Notes: a model not told the origin generated them from the letters alone. Numbered from the stretch's first letter, positions 34,120-45,442 are shown. The stretch is DNA of 64,000 nt from Actinomycetospora chiangmaiensis DSM 45062 (GCF_000379625.1 NZ_KB903244.1:186104-250103), one strand, 5' to 3'. A program made the numbers and translations.

Positions 34120-34943
34120 CCGCGGTACTCGAACGGACCCACGCCCCGCTCGGCCGCGTGGTGGGCGCCGAGGTCCGCTGGGTGCTCCGCCGCCCGCGCA
34201 CGCTCGTCGTGCTCGGGCTGCTGGCGCTGATCCCGGTGGCGGTCGCCATCGGGATCGCCGTCGCCGGCCGGGGCGGCCGCGGGCTGATCGCGCAGGTCGC
34301 GGGCAACGGCTTCGTCCTGCCCGTCGTCGCGCTCGGGCTGGCGCTGACGTTGCTGCTGCCGCTCGCCGTGGCCTCGGCCGCCGCCGACGCGGTGGCCGGC
34401 GAGGCCGGGTCCGGGACGCTGCGCGGGCTGCTGGTCGCGCCGGTGGGCCGGGCACGGTTCGTCGTCATGAAGGCGGCCGGGGTGATCACCGTGGCGGTGC
34501 TCGCGGTACTGATCATCGCGGTGGTCGGGATGATCGCGGGGACGGTCGTGGTCGGCGGGCCGGGCTCGCTCATCACGCTGTCCGGGACCACCCTCGGCGT
34601 CGGTGAGGCGCTCGGTCGGATCGCGCTCGTCGCAGTGTGGACGATCGGTCAGCTCCTCGCGGTCGGGGCGGTGGCGCTGGCGATCTCGACGTTCACCGAG
34701 CACCCGCTGGTCGTCCTCGCCTGCGTGCTCGGCGGGATGATCGTGTTCGGGGTGCTCGGCGCGATCCCGTCGCTGGACTGGCTGCAGCCGCTCCTGCTCA
34801 CCACCGGCTTCGGCGCCGGCACCGACGTGCTCCGCGACCCGCTGCCGCTCGACGGGCTGGAGTCGTCGTCGCTGCGGGCGCTGGTCTACGTCGTGCTCGG
34901 CGTGGGCGTGACGTTCTGGCGGATGGCACGCCGGGACGGCTGA
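34116..34943 (+). CDS. ABC-2 type transporter permease
   Basis: 275 residues with six hydrophobic helices (about 32-50, 65-95, 112-145, 165-190, 195-220, 250-268). A coupling region with DAVAGEAGSGTLRGLLVAPVGR matches ABC-2 permeases that act with DrrA-like ATPases. GTG at 34116 overlaps the ATPase stop. Substrate unknown; with the LolA-like exported protein upstream, a lipid or envelope compound is possible. Confidence 0.87.
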   Translation: MTAVLERTHAPLGRVVGAEVRWVLRRPRTLVVLGLLALIPVAVAIGIAVAGRGGRGLIAQVAGNGFVLPVVALGLALTLLLPLAVASAAADAVAGEAGSGTLRGLLVAPVGRARFVVMKAAGVITVAVLAVLIIAVVGMIAGTVVVGGPGSLITLSGTTLGVGEALGRIALVAVWTIGQLLAVGAVALAISTFTEHPLVVLACVLGGMIVFGVLGAIPSLDWLQPLLLTTGFGAGTDVLRDPLPLDGLESSSLRALVYVVLGVGVTFWRMARRDG

Positions 34944-34947
34944 CTCC

Positions 34948-35754
34948 TCACGGGTCGGCGAGCTCCGCGGTCGCGTAGCGGGTGCCGTCGGCCCGGAGGA
35001 GCTGCGCCCCGGTCAGGTCGAACGGGTCCGCGGGGACGGGCCCGGCCCAGACGCCGTACCCGTCCGTCACGGTGAGCGCCCCGGCGGTGCTCCGCGCCCC
35101 GCCCCGGGTGCACAGCTGCAGCGTCATCGTCCCCGACGCGGTGTCGGGCCCGTCGCCGTCGAGCGAGAGGTAGAGCCACGTGGGGTCGCCGGAGCGCCGA
35201 CCGGGGTGGGCGTAGATCTCTCCCACCGGCTCCCGCCCGCGGGTCACCGGGGAGTGCAGGACCGCTCCGGTGCTCGGTGGCGCCGGCACCGTCGCCGCCA
35301 CGGCCGACGGCGGGGCGGGCGGCTCGGGGGCCCCGGGTGCGCCGAGCGCGACGACGACGGCGCCCGCCACCCCGACGAGGACGATGCACGCCGCGGGGGC
35401 GATCCACCGGGCGTCACGACCGTCCCGGGCGTGGCGGCGGCTCGCCGGGCGCACGGCGCCGGGCTGCGCGGTGGCAGCCGGCGCGGACACCACCGGACCG
35501 TCGCGGCGCGCGCGCTCCAGGCGGGCCAGGACACGCGCGGCGAAGCCGGGCGGGGGCTCGACCCGCGGCAGGACCTCGAGGAGCGCGTCGGCGACCTCGG
35601 CGTACTCGCACGACGCGTGGCGGCAGGGCGGACAGCGCTCGAGGTGGTCGACGAGCCGGGTGCGCTCCCGGCCGTCGATGTCGGTGACGGCGTACTCGGC
35701 GGCCAGGTCGCGGAAGTGGGCGCACGGGTCGTCCCGGGACGCGGGCCCGGTCAC
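34948..35754 (-). CDS. Zinc-finger anti-sigma factor
   Basis: 268 residues. The cytoplasmic N-terminus holds the ZAS motif HLERCPPC (His-x3-Cys-x2-Cys), followed by more Cys/His (RHASC). A single membrane helix (about 125-147) separates it from a Pro/Ala-rich linker and an extracellular domain of about 110 residues (GDPTWLYLSLDGD, DGYGVWAGPVPADP). It should hold the ECF sigma factor inactive until a signal outside or redox change. The GTG start overlaps the sigma gene stop by 4 bp (35751-35754), as usual for sigma/anti-sigma pairs. Confidence 0.85.
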   Translation of the reverse strand: MTGPASRDDPCAHFRDLAAEYAVTDIDGRERTRLVDHLERCPPCRHASCEYAEVADALLEVLPRVEPPPGFAARVLARLERARRDGPVVSAPAATAQPGAVRPASRRHARDGRDARWIAPAACIVLVGVAGAVVVALGAPGAPEPPAPPSAVAATVPAPPSTGAVLHSPVTRGREPVGEIYAHPGRRSGDPTWLYLSLDGDGPDTASGTMTLQLCTRGGARSTAGALTVTDGYGVWAGPVPADPFDLTGAQLLRADGTRYATAELADP

Positions 35755-36332
35755 GACCGGTCGTCCCGCCGGTCGGTCGACACCCCGCCGTCCGCGGCCG
35801 GTTGCAGCAGGAGGTCGCGGAGCTTGCCCACCGCGGCGCGCAGCCGGGTCTTGGCGGTGCCGAGCGGCACGCGCTCCTGCTCGGCGATCTCCGCGGCGGT
35901 GTACCCGTGCACGGCGGCCAGCAGCACCGCGCGGGCCTGGTCGAGCGGCAGCGCATGGAGCGCCGCACGCAGCGGTGCCGTCGACGGGATCCACTCGGGA
36001 TCGGTCTCCCAGCCGGCGGGCTCGTGCCCGATCATGGCGGTGATGGCCGTCGGCTCGGACGGGGTCGGCACGCGGCGCTGCACCGTGCCCAGCGCCTCGT
36101 GGCGGGCGATGCCGGCCAACCAGATGCGGACGCTGCCGCGCCGGTTGTCGTAGGTCGCCGCGCGCCGCCACGCCTGTTCGAAACTGCGCTGCGCCACGTC
36201 CTCGGCGCTGACGGGATCGCCGAGCACGCTCAACGCGGCCCCGTACACGACCGGCTGGAAACGGCGCACGAACGCGACGCTCAATTCCGGATCCCCGACC
36301 CGGAATCCGGCCAGCAGCATTTCGTCGCTCAT
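35751..36332 (-). CDS. ECF-type RNA polymerase sigma factor
   Basis: 193 residues. Region 2 reads FVRRFQPVVYGAALSVLGD-PVSAEDVAQRSFEQAWRRA and region 4 reads LPLDQARAVLLAAVHGYTAAEIAEQE then GTAKTRLRAAVGKLR. It directs RNA polymerase to a specific promoter set. ATG at 36332 is preferred over 36347 because GGGAG lies 7 bases upstream. It is divergent from the Trp-rich peptide / ABC exporter / monooxygenase genes, its most likely targets besides itself. Confidence 0.88.
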   Translation of the reverse strand: MSDEMLLAGFRVGDPELSVAFVRRFQPVVYGAALSVLGDPVSAEDVAQRSFEQAWRRAATYDNRRGSVRIWLAGIARHEALGTVQRRVPTPSEPTAITAMIGHEPAGWETDPEWIPSTAPLRAALHALPLDQARAVLLAAVHGYTAAEIAEQERVPLGTAKTRLRAAVGKLRDLLLQPAADGGVSTDRRDDRS

Positions 36333-36586
36333 CACGCTCCCGGGCATCGGTCGACTTCCCCGTGGAGTGCATGACCCCTCCACCGGTGGCGCGACAGACG
36401 CGACGGTCCCGACTTCACCGTCGGGCATCCGGGTCCTTCGACCCTTGTTCGCGCGAACGACGTCCGACCGTTCCGCCATCCGGGTGGTGACCCGGTCGGA
36501 GCCAATCCATCGGGCACGCCCACCTCCTATGAGAAGGGCGGTCGGACGGACCGCCAAGAGGTCGAACACGAATGCGGAGGTCTGAC
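36333..36586. promoter_or_regulatory. Divergent control region between sigma factor and Trp-rich peptide genes
   Basis: 254 bases without a gene. It holds a perfect 12-bp palindrome GTTCGCGCGAAC (36447-36458) in the middle and an inverted repeat GGCGGTC-GGACG-GACCGCC (36537-36555) in the peptide leader. A TATGAG-like -10 lies near 36528-36533. GGAGG at 36576-36580 is the ribosome-binding site for the peptide. A clear ECF -35/-10 pair could not be assigned. Confidence 0.5.
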
Positions 36587-36754
36587 ATGGGTGACAAGTG
36601 GGGCGGCTGGAGCGGCCACGACAAGGACAGCGACCACGACTGGGGCAAGGGCTGGGGCTGGGGCGGCTGGAGCAGCAAGGACGACGACGACCACCACGAC
36701 TGGGGCAAGGGCTGGGGCTGGGGCGGCTGGCACGGCGGCAAGGACTGCGGCTGA
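36587..36754 (+). CDS. Trp/Gly/Asp-rich 55-residue peptide; candidate precursor peptide
   Basis: 55 residues, of which 10 are Trp, 17 Gly and 11 Asp. The layout is a 4-residue start (MGDK), two tandem 20-residue units (residues 5-24 and 25-44) and a truncated third ending KDCG. Each unit has WGGW, an Asp/His/Lys-rich spacer and DWGKGWG. GCGGAGG at 36574-36580 supports the ATG at 36587. I know no family with this pattern. Directly downstream on the same strand are a hairpin, an ABC exporter and an FAD hydroxylase, and divergent is an ECF sigma/anti-sigma pair. That context suggests a modified and exported peptide, with the tryptophans as modification sites. A metal-binding or structural cell-surface peptide is the alternative. 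Confidence 0.7.
   Translation: MGDKWGGWSGHDKDSDHDWGKGWGWGGWSSKDDDDHHDWGKGWGWGGWHGGKDCG
36599..36754 (+). repeat. 60-bp tandem repeat (2.6 copies) inside the Trp-rich peptide gene
   Basis: Units run 36599-36658, 36659-36718 and a partial unit 36719-36754. Bases 36633-36670 are identical to 36693-36730 (38 bp), so the repeat is recent or kept uniform. The spacer codons differ between units while the Trp/Gly blocks do not. Confidence 0.85.
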
Positions 36755-36766
36755 GCGACCGGCCCG

Positions 36767-36799
36767 GGTGGTGGCTCCGCACGAGCCGGGGCCACCACC
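36767..36799 (+). terminator. Hairpin between peptide gene and ABC exporter gene
   Basis: GGTGGTGGC (36767-36775) pairs perfectly with GCCACCACC (36791-36799), loop 15 bases, starting 12 bases after the peptide stop codon. There is no U-run. Such a partial terminator would give more precursor mRNA than exporter mRNA. Confidence 0.5.
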
Positions 36800-36840
36800 G
36801 CCTGCCGTCCTCCCGACCGAGCGGACGACGTGAGGAGGTC

Positions 36841-38715
36841 GTGATCCGCAGGATGCTGCGCGCGCTGGTGCGCCCGCCGGAGGCCGGCGACGACGTGGTC
36901 GCGCCCGCCCCGCCCGTGGCACTACGGCAGATCTTCCGTCGCTTCGCCCCGGAGGTCCGACCGTTCCGCGGCCGGCTGTGCCTGAGCCTGCTCCTCGTCG
37001 TCGTCTCGCCCGCCGCCGACGCCGCCGCGATCTGGATGTTCAAGATTCTCGTCGACGACGTCATCACGCCGCGGGACTTCTCGGTCTTCCCCGCCGTCGC
37101 CGCGACCTACGTCGGGATCACCCTGCTCGGCGGCGCGATCGGATTCGCCGATGCCTACCTCGCGGCGTGGATCGGGGAGAACTTCCTGCGGCGGATGCGG
37201 ACCCGCGTCTTCGCGCATCTGCACACCCTGTCGGTCGGCTTCTTCGACCGACGCCGGCTCGGGGACATCCTCGCCCGCCTCACGGGGGACGTCGCCGCGA
37301 TCGAATCGCTGCTGCTCGCCGGAGTGGCGCAGGCCGCGTCCGCCGTCGTGCAGATCGGTCTCTTCACGGGGTTGATGGTGTACCTGAACTGGCGCCTGAC
37401 CCTCGTCGCGCTCGCCGCGGTCCCCGTGTTCTGGCTCTTCGCCCGGGCCTTCTCCCTGCGCATCAAGGCCGGCTCGCGGGAGGTGCGACGCCGGACCGGT
37501 CTCATCAACGTCGTCGCCGAGGAGAGCCTCGGCAACGCGATCCTGGTCCAGGCCTACGGCCGCGAGCAGGCCGAGGTGGACCGCTTCGACCGCCGGGCCG
37601 GGGAGAGCGTGCACGCCCAGCTCGCCACCGCCCGGATCGGGGCCCTGTTCGCCCCCGTCACCCAGGTCTTCGAGGTCCTCGGCGTGATGGCCATCGTCGG
37701 GGTGGGCATCTGGCAGCTCAGCCTCGGGCAGATCACCCTCGGCGGGCTGCTGGCCTTCCTCATCTACCTCTCGCAGCTCTACTCGCCGGTGCGCAGCCTC
37801 GGCCAACTGTCCAACACCGTGTTCGGGGCGGCCGCGGGCGCGGAACGCATCATCGAGCTGCTCGACGAACAGCCCGAGGTCACGGGCCCGGACCACCCCG
37901 TCCCCCTCGGGCGCCCGCAGGGGCGGCTGCACGTCGAGGGCGTGGGTTTCTCCTACCCCCACACGACCCGGGACGTGCTCCACGACATCGACCTGACCGC
38001 CGCCCCGGGCGAGGTCGTCGCGCTGGTCGGCGCCAGCGGCGCGGGCAAGACGACGCTGCTCAAGCTCCTGCTCCGCTTCTACGACCCCACCGAGGGCCGG
38101 ATCACCCTCGACGGGCACGACCTGCGGGACCTCGACCCCCGGGACGTGCGCGCCGCCGTCGCGGTCGTGCTGCAGGAGACGCTCCTGCTCGACGGCACCG
38201 TCGAGGAGAACATCCTCGCCGGGCGACCCGACGCCGATCACGACGCCGTCGTCGCGGCCGCACGCGCCGCGGACGCGCACGACTTCGTCGTCGCGCTGCC
38301 CGACGGCTACGCCACACGCGTCGGGCAGCGCGGCCGCCTGCTCTCGGGCGGTCAGCGCCAGCGGGTCGCCATCGCCCGCGCCATGATCCGCGACGCCCCG
38401 GTCCTCCTCCTCGACGAGCCCACCGCGAGCCTCGACGCCGAGGCCGGGGAACGCATCCTGGCCCCGCTGCGGCGGCTGATGGCCGGTCGGACGACCGTCG
38501 TCATCTCGCACAACCTGCTGACCGTCACCCACGCCGACCGGATCCTCGTCGTGGAGCACGGACGCGTCGTCGAGCGCGGCACCCACGGGGAGCTGCTCGC
38601 CGCCGAGGGGCGGTACGCCTCGCTCTACCGGCTCCACCACCCGACCCGGCCCGACCCCGTCACGCGCGGGCGTCCGGTCCTCGCCCACCCGTCCGTCGAA
38701 GGAACCCCCTCATGA
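36841..38715 (+). CDS. ABC transporter, fused membrane and ATPase domains (exporter)
   Basis: 624 residues. Residues 1-50 are a cytoplasmic start, followed by six membrane helices (about 53-340) of the type I exporter fold, then an ATPase with Walker A VGASGAGKTT, signature LLSGGQRQR, Walker B VLLLDEPTASLD and the H-loop ISHN. There is no C39 peptidase domain, so a leader, if cut, would need another protease. GAGGAGG lies only 2 bases before GTG 36841, so ATG 36853 is a possible start. It probably works as a homodimer. It lies 86 bp after the Trp-rich peptide gene and overlaps the hydroxylase by 4 bp (ATGA), which points to export of a product made by that enzyme. Confidence 0.9.
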   Translation: MIRRMLRALVRPPEAGDDVVAPAPPVALRQIFRRFAPEVRPFRGRLCLSLLLVVVSPAADAAAIWMFKILVDDVITPRDFSVFPAVAATYVGITLLGGAIGFADAYLAAWIGENFLRRMRTRVFAHLHTLSVGFFDRRRLGDILARLTGDVAAIESLLLAGVAQAASAVVQIGLFTGLMVYLNWRLTLVALAAVPVFWLFARAFSLRIKAGSREVRRRTGLINVVAEESLGNAILVQAYGREQAEVDRFDRRAGESVHAQLATARIGALFAPVTQVFEVLGVMAIVGVGIWQLSLGQITLGGLLAFLIYLSQLYSPVRSLGQLSNTVFGAAAGAERIIELLDEQPEVTGPDHPVPLGRPQGRLHVEGVGFSYPHTTRDVLHDIDLTAAPGEVVALVGASGAGKTTLLKLLLRFYDPTEGRITLDGHDLRDLDPRDVRAAVAVVLQETLLLDGTVEENILAGRPDADHDAVVAAARAADAHDFVVALPDGYATRVGQRGRLLSGGQRQRVAIARAMIRDAPVLLLDEPTASLDAEAGERILAPLRRLMAGRTTVVISHNLLTVTHADRILVVEHGRVVERGTHGELLAAEGRYASLYRLHHPTRPDPVTRGRPVLAHPSVEGTPS

Positions 38716-39997
38716 AGATCACCTGCGTCGGTGGGGGACCCGCCGGCCTCTACTTCGCCATCTCCGCGGCCCTGCGCGACGGCGGACACGAGATCACCGT
38801 GATCGACCGGGACCCGCCGGGGGCGACCTACGGGTGGGGGGTCGTCTACTGGGACAACCTGCTCGACACGCTGTACCGCAACGACGCCGAGAGCGCCCGG
38901 GCGCTGCGGGCCGCGTCGGCGCTGTGGCGGGAACAGCGCGTCACCCTGGACGGGCGGACCGCGCACCTCGGGGGCTACGGCTACAGCGTCGGACGGGCGG
39001 CCCTGCTCGAGATCCTCGCCCGACGGGCGTCCGATCTCGGGGTCGACGTCCGCCACGACCACGCGGTGACCGACGCCCACGACATCCCGGACGCCGACCT
39101 GGTGGTCGCCGCCGACGGGGCGAACAGCCGCGTCCGCTCGCTCTCGGCCGGCCGCTTCGGGACCACGGTGCGGTCGGGCGCCAATCCCTACCTCTGGCTC
39201 GGCACCGACCGCGTGTTCCGTTCGTTCGTCTTCGACTTCGTCCCGACGCCGGGCGGCTGGGTGTGGTGCCACGCGTACCCATCGAGCGCCGGGGCGAGCA
39301 CCTTCATCGTGGAGTGCCAGCCGTCGACCTGGGAGGCCCTCGGACTCGACACCCTGCCCGTCGACGAGACCGTCTCCCTCCTGGAGGGCATCTTCGGCGA
39401 CCTGCTGGGCGGCCACCGGCTGCTGCTCGCGCCCCGGGACCGCGACGTCACGTGGCGCCGCTTCACCGAGGTCGGCAACACCCACTGGTACGACGGCTCG
39501 GTGGTCCTGCTGGGCGACGCCGCCCACACCACGCACTTCACCATCGGCTCGGGCACCCGGCTCGCCATCAACGACGCCATCGCGCTGGCCGACCGCCTGT
39601 ACCGGCACGACAACGTGCTCGCGACCGCCCTGCCCGGCTTCGAGCGCGACCGCCTGCCACGCATCAGCCGCGTCCAGGCCGCCGCCCGCAGCAGCATGGC
39701 CTGGTTCGAGCACCTCGACCGCTACACCGACCGCGACGCCACCGACTTCGCCGCCGCCATGTGCGGGCGCCAGGGCCCCCTGCCCGCCTGGCGCTTCCTC
39801 CGGCACCGCACCCGCCAGCTCCTGCCCGTCCGGACGGCGGACCGCTGGCTCGACAACGGGCGACGCACCTACCTCGCCCTGCGCCGCGGGGAGACTCTCC
39901 AGCCCCCGCGACGACCTGGCCGCCGGCATGACCGGACACCCGGTCACGTCGACGGCAGCCACGGCGCCCGGACCGCGGACGGCCGGGCGCCGGGCCC

Positions 39998-42841
<2,844 letters not shown>

Positions 42842-42935
42842 GCGTTCCTCGCCTCCTGCACCGGGGACGCTTCCCCACGTTCCGGTGCTCCGTAATCCCC
42901 GACTCATCACCGACGTCGCCGCCGGCCCTGTGCGA

Positions 42936-43424
42936 TCACACTGATTCGTGCTCTGTCCCCTGGTCCGCGGGGTCCGCGGCCAACCGACCCCGCAGGTCGG
43001 CGATCTCGGCCTCGAAATCGGCCACGCAGGAGAAGTTCCGGTAGACGCTGGCGAACCGCAGGTAGGCCACGGCGTCCAGCTCCCGCAGCGGTCCCAGGAT
43101 CGCCATCCCGACCTCGTGGCTCGGCACCTCGGCCGTGCCCGACGCCCGCACCGTCTCCTCCACCTGGTGCGCCAACAGTGCCAACGCGTCCGGGTCCACC
43201 GGACGTCCCTGGCAGGCCCTCGCCACCCCGCGCACGACCTTGTCGCGGCTGAACGGCTCGGTGACCCCACTGCGCTTGACCACCGCGAGGACGGCCTCCT
43301 CCACCGTGGTGAACCGCTTCCCGCACGCGGTGCAGGAGCGGCGGCGACGGATCGCCTGGCCCTCGTCGGCCTCGCGGGAGTCGACGACCCGGGAGTCGTC
43401 GTTGCGGCAGAACGGGCAGCGCAT
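42936..43424 (-). CDS. nrdR: Transcriptional repressor NrdR
   Basis: 162 residues. A zinc ribbon (MRCPFC at the start, CTACGKRF near 31-38) binds DNA and an ATP-cone domain (about 45-140) senses ATP/dATP. NrdR represses ribonucleotide reductase genes when dATP is plentiful. ATG at 43424 gives the exact family N-terminus. It is followed by nrdJ and preceded by a long leader with candidate NrdR boxes. Confidence 0.95.
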   Translation of the reverse strand: MRCPFCRNDDSRVVDSREADEGQAIRRRRSCTACGKRFTTVEEAVLAVVKRSGVTEPFSRDKVVRGVARACQGRPVDPDALALLAHQVEETVRASGTAEVPSHEVGMAILGPLRELDAVAYLRFASVYRNFSCVADFEAEIADLRGRLAADPADQGTEHESV

Positions 43425-43458
43425 CCCGGTTCCCCTTCCTCGCGCGACCGGACCGGCC

Positions 43459-43637
43459 TGTGGATGGACGGCCTCCCCGCGCACCGCCTGGGGACACCGC
43501 TGTGGACCAGACGCCCCCGGGGTGTGGATTCGGGAGCGCCGCCGGTGGACGGACCACCGACCTCGGTGGAGCGACACCCGGATCCTGTGCGGGACCCTGT
43601 GGACAACACTCCACCTGCACACACAACCTGTGGACTA
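43459..43637 (+). promoter_or_regulatory. Cluster of DnaA-box-like motifs upstream of nrdR
   Basis: TGTGGATGG (43459), TGTGGACCA (43501), TGTGGATTC (43523), TGTGGACAA (43598) and TGTGGACTA (43629) all lie on the plus strand within 180 bp. TGTGGACAA is the reverse complement of TTGTCCACA, the actinobacterial DnaA box; the others have one or two mismatches. Confidence 0.4.
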
Positions 43638-43668
43638 ACTACATCCATGTAACCACAAGATGTTGGGG
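43622..43668. promoter_or_regulatory. Candidate NrdR boxes of the nrdR-nrdJ operon
   Basis: CACAACCTGTG (43622-43632) and CCACAAGATGTTGGGG (43653-43668) have centres about 33 bp apart, close to the three-turn spacing known for paired NrdR boxes. The second resembles the actinobacterial box with a CACAAGATGTTG core. A further dyad TACATCCATGTA lies between them (43640-43651). Confidence 0.45.
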
Positions 43669-43821
43669 CGGGACGCTAGCGACACCCGAGAAACCGGTGC
43701 AAGCCGGATCCCCTGTTCCAGCGACCCCGGCGGCGAACGGCACCCTCGCGCGCCGGGCGGCCGCGTGTGGTGCCGGTGAGCGCACGCGTGGGTGACGGGG
43801 CGACACCACCCCTCCGGCGGC

Positions 43822-44412
43822 TCAGGGCGCTGCGGGGACCACCAGGGGGCGACCGGGAGTCACGAGCGAGGAGGAGAGGTGGTTGGCGTCGCGGATGTGC
43901 GCGACGACCGCCGACGGCTCGGAGCGCGGCGCCACCCGGGCGGCCACGTCGAGCAGCGTCTCCCCCGGCGCCACGACGGTGACCGTGGTCCCGGCCGGAA
44001 CCGGCTCCGTGGCCCCCGCCGACCCGACCACGCCGCCGGCCAGGCGCACGGCCAGGGCCATCAGCCCGACGAGGAGGACGGCGAGCACGACCACCGCCAC
44101 GGCCCGTCGCCGACGCAGCACCACGACGGGCGCGGGAGCGACATGAATCACATCGGTGGAATTCACCCGCCCGACGGAGGGCAGCGCCGGGGTGGACGGG
44201 ACGACCAGCGCCGCCGGACGACCGGCCGGGCGGCAGGCGTCCCGACGGGGCGCGGGCCGGGTCGGCACGCCCGCGACGGACCGCCCCGCGGGGCGCACGC
44301 GACCGGTGGACCGGCCGCCCCACCCGGCGTCGACACCCCTCGTGACCTGCTCGGAAACCGAATCGGGGCCGACGGCCGCGGACCGCGGCCGCACCGGAGT
44401 CGAAGAGCTCAT
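43822..44412 (-). CDS. LysM-domain cell-division control protein (Rv2719c/DivS-like)
   Basis: 196 residues. A Pro/Arg/Ala-rich cytoplasmic half (1-103) is followed by one membrane helix (about 104-125) and an extracellular LysM domain (about 142-193: VVAPGETLLDVAARV, IRDANHLSSSLVTPGRPLVVP) that would bind peptidoglycan. It is divergent from lexA with SOS boxes in between, exactly as M. tuberculosis Rv2719c (ChiZ) and the Corynebacterium division inhibitor DivS. The probable role is halting division during DNA damage. An SOS box starts 17 bases upstream of the ATG. Confidence 0.82.
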   Translation of the reverse strand: MSSSTPVRPRSAAVGPDSVSEQVTRGVDAGWGGRSTGRVRPAGRSVAGVPTRPAPRRDACRPAGRPAALVVPSTPALPSVGRVNSTDVIHVAPAPVVVLRRRRAVAVVVLAVLLVGLMALAVRLAGGVVGSAGATEPVPAGTTVTVVAPGETLLDVAARVAPRSEPSAVVAHIRDANHLSSSLVTPGRPLVVPAAP

Positions 44413-44428
44413 CGGGCACCTTCTTCCA

Positions 44429-44460
44429 TCGCACAGGCGTTCGATCGAACGTCTGTGCGA
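44429..44460. promoter_or_regulatory. Two abutting SOS boxes forming a 32-bp palindrome
   Basis: TCGCACAGGCGTTCGA (44429-44444) and TCGAACGTCTGTGCGA (44445-44460) each match the TCGAAC-N4-GTTCGA LexA consensus with one mismatch, and together they are a palindrome with one mismatched pair. They lie 17 bases upstream of the LysM gene start. Confidence 0.8.
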
Positions 44461-44509
44461 TGTCTAGCACCGACCCCCGACAACGTCGACGGACCGACCG
44501 GCGTGTCCT

Positions 44510-44525
44510 TCGAACACGTGTTTGA
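44510..44525. promoter_or_regulatory. SOS box upstream of lexA
   Basis: TCGAACACGTGTTTGA matches TCGAAC-N4-GTTCGA at all but one base. It lies 112 bases before the lexA ATG and fits LexA autorepression. Confidence 0.85.
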
Positions 44526-44636
44526 TCCGTCGCGCACTCGGCGCTACCTTCTCGACCGGGAGCACGCTGCGTCACCGTCCCGCCGGTCACGGCCGGGACG
44601 TCGCGCGAGCCCACGCCACGAATCGAGGAGGACGCG

Positions 44637-45416
44637 ATGACCGGACGCCGCCGCGGGGCCACCGACCCGCCCGGGGCCGACGAGGAGGCGGCCGGGGTCG
44701 CCACGGCCGCGACCGCGGAGGTGCACGCGTTCCCCGACCGGGAGCCCGAGCCCTCCGCCTCCGGGACGCCGGCCCTCACGCCGCGCCAGCGCAAGGTCCT
44801 CGAGGTCATCCGCGACTACATGGAACGCGTGGGCTACCCACCGAGCGTCCGCGAGATCGGCGACGCCGCGGGCCTCACCTCCACCTCGTCGGTGGCCCAC
44901 CAGATGAAGGTGCTCGAGAAGAAGGGGTTCCTGCGCCGCAACGCCAGCCGCCCCCGGGCGCTCGAGGTCTTCATGCCCGAGGAGCTCGATCCCGAGCTCG
45001 CCGGCGGGTCCGAGACCGAGGGCGTGCGTGCCGACCGGCCCACCCCGTCCTACGTGCCCGTGGTGGGCCGCATCGCCGCCGGTGGCCCGATCCTCGCCGA
45101 GCAGGCCGTGGAGGACGTCTTCCCGCTGCCCAAGGAGCTCGTCGGCGAGGGCTCGCTGTTCCTGCTCAAGGTGGTCGGCGACTCGATGATCGAGGCCGCC
45201 ATCACCGACGGCGACTGGGTGGTCGTGCGGCAGCAGCCGAACGCCGAGAACGGCGAGATCGTGGCCGCGATGCTCGACAACGAGGCCACCGTGAAGACCT
45301 ACAAGCGCAAGGACGGCCACGTCTGGCTGCTCCCCGCCAACGAGGCCTACGAGCCCATCCCCGGCGACGAGGCGACCGTGCTCGGCAAGGTCACGGCGGT
45401 CCTGCGGCGCCTCTGA
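44637..45416 (+). CDS. lexA: SOS repressor LexA
   Basis: 259 residues. A disordered 45-residue start is followed by the winged helix-turn-helix ([29 protein letters not shown]) and the S24 protease domain. The autocleavage bond is Ala148-Gly149 in GRIAAGGPI, the nucleophile is Ser183 in GDSMIEA and the general base is Lys220 in TVKTYK. RecA filaments trigger self-cleavage and release of SOS genes. GAGGAGG at 44625-44631 supports ATG 44637. It is divergent from the LysM gene and convergent with hflX. Confidence 0.97.
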   Translation: MTGRRRGATDPPGADEEAAGVATAATAEVHAFPDREPEPSASGTPALTPRQRKVLEVIRDYMERVGYPPSVREIGDAAGLTSTSSVAHQMKVLEKKGFLRRNASRPRALEVFMPEELDPELAGGSETEGVRADRPTPSYVPVVGRIAAGGPILAEQAVEDVFPLPKELVGEGSLFLLKVVGDSMIEAAITDGDWVVVRQQPNAENGEIVAAMLDNEATVKTYKRKDGHVWLLPANEAYEPIPGDEATVLGKVTAVLRRL

Positions 45417-45442
45417 CCGCGCCGTCGGCCCGCTCGGGCCGA

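Larger units (their letters stand above)
43425..43821. other. 397-base intergenic region upstream of nrdR
   Basis: No gene was found here. It contains five same-strand TGTGGA(T/C) motifs (43459-43637), two candidate NrdR boxes (43622-43668) and the 3' flank of the LysM gene. The A+T content rises around 43600-43665, which is where a promoter for the leftward nrdR-nrdJ operon is expected. Confidence 0.6.

Noticed and set aside
36599..36754. Direct repeats that might suggest a short CRISPR array
   Set aside because: The 60-bp units are contiguous, in frame and protein-coding, with no unique spacers and no cas genes.
36587..36754. Lasso-peptide or lanthipeptide precursor
   Set aside because: No lasso protease/cyclase, lanthionine synthetase, radical SAM or YcaO gene is nearby, and the peptide has one Cys and no usable leader/core layout for these classes.
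43694..43707. CCGGTGCAAGCCGG resembling part of a cobalamin riboswitch near the B12-dependent reductase operon
   Set aside because: It is on the strand opposite to nrdR-nrdJ, no B12 box or further paired elements follow, and no suitable plus-strand gene is downstream.
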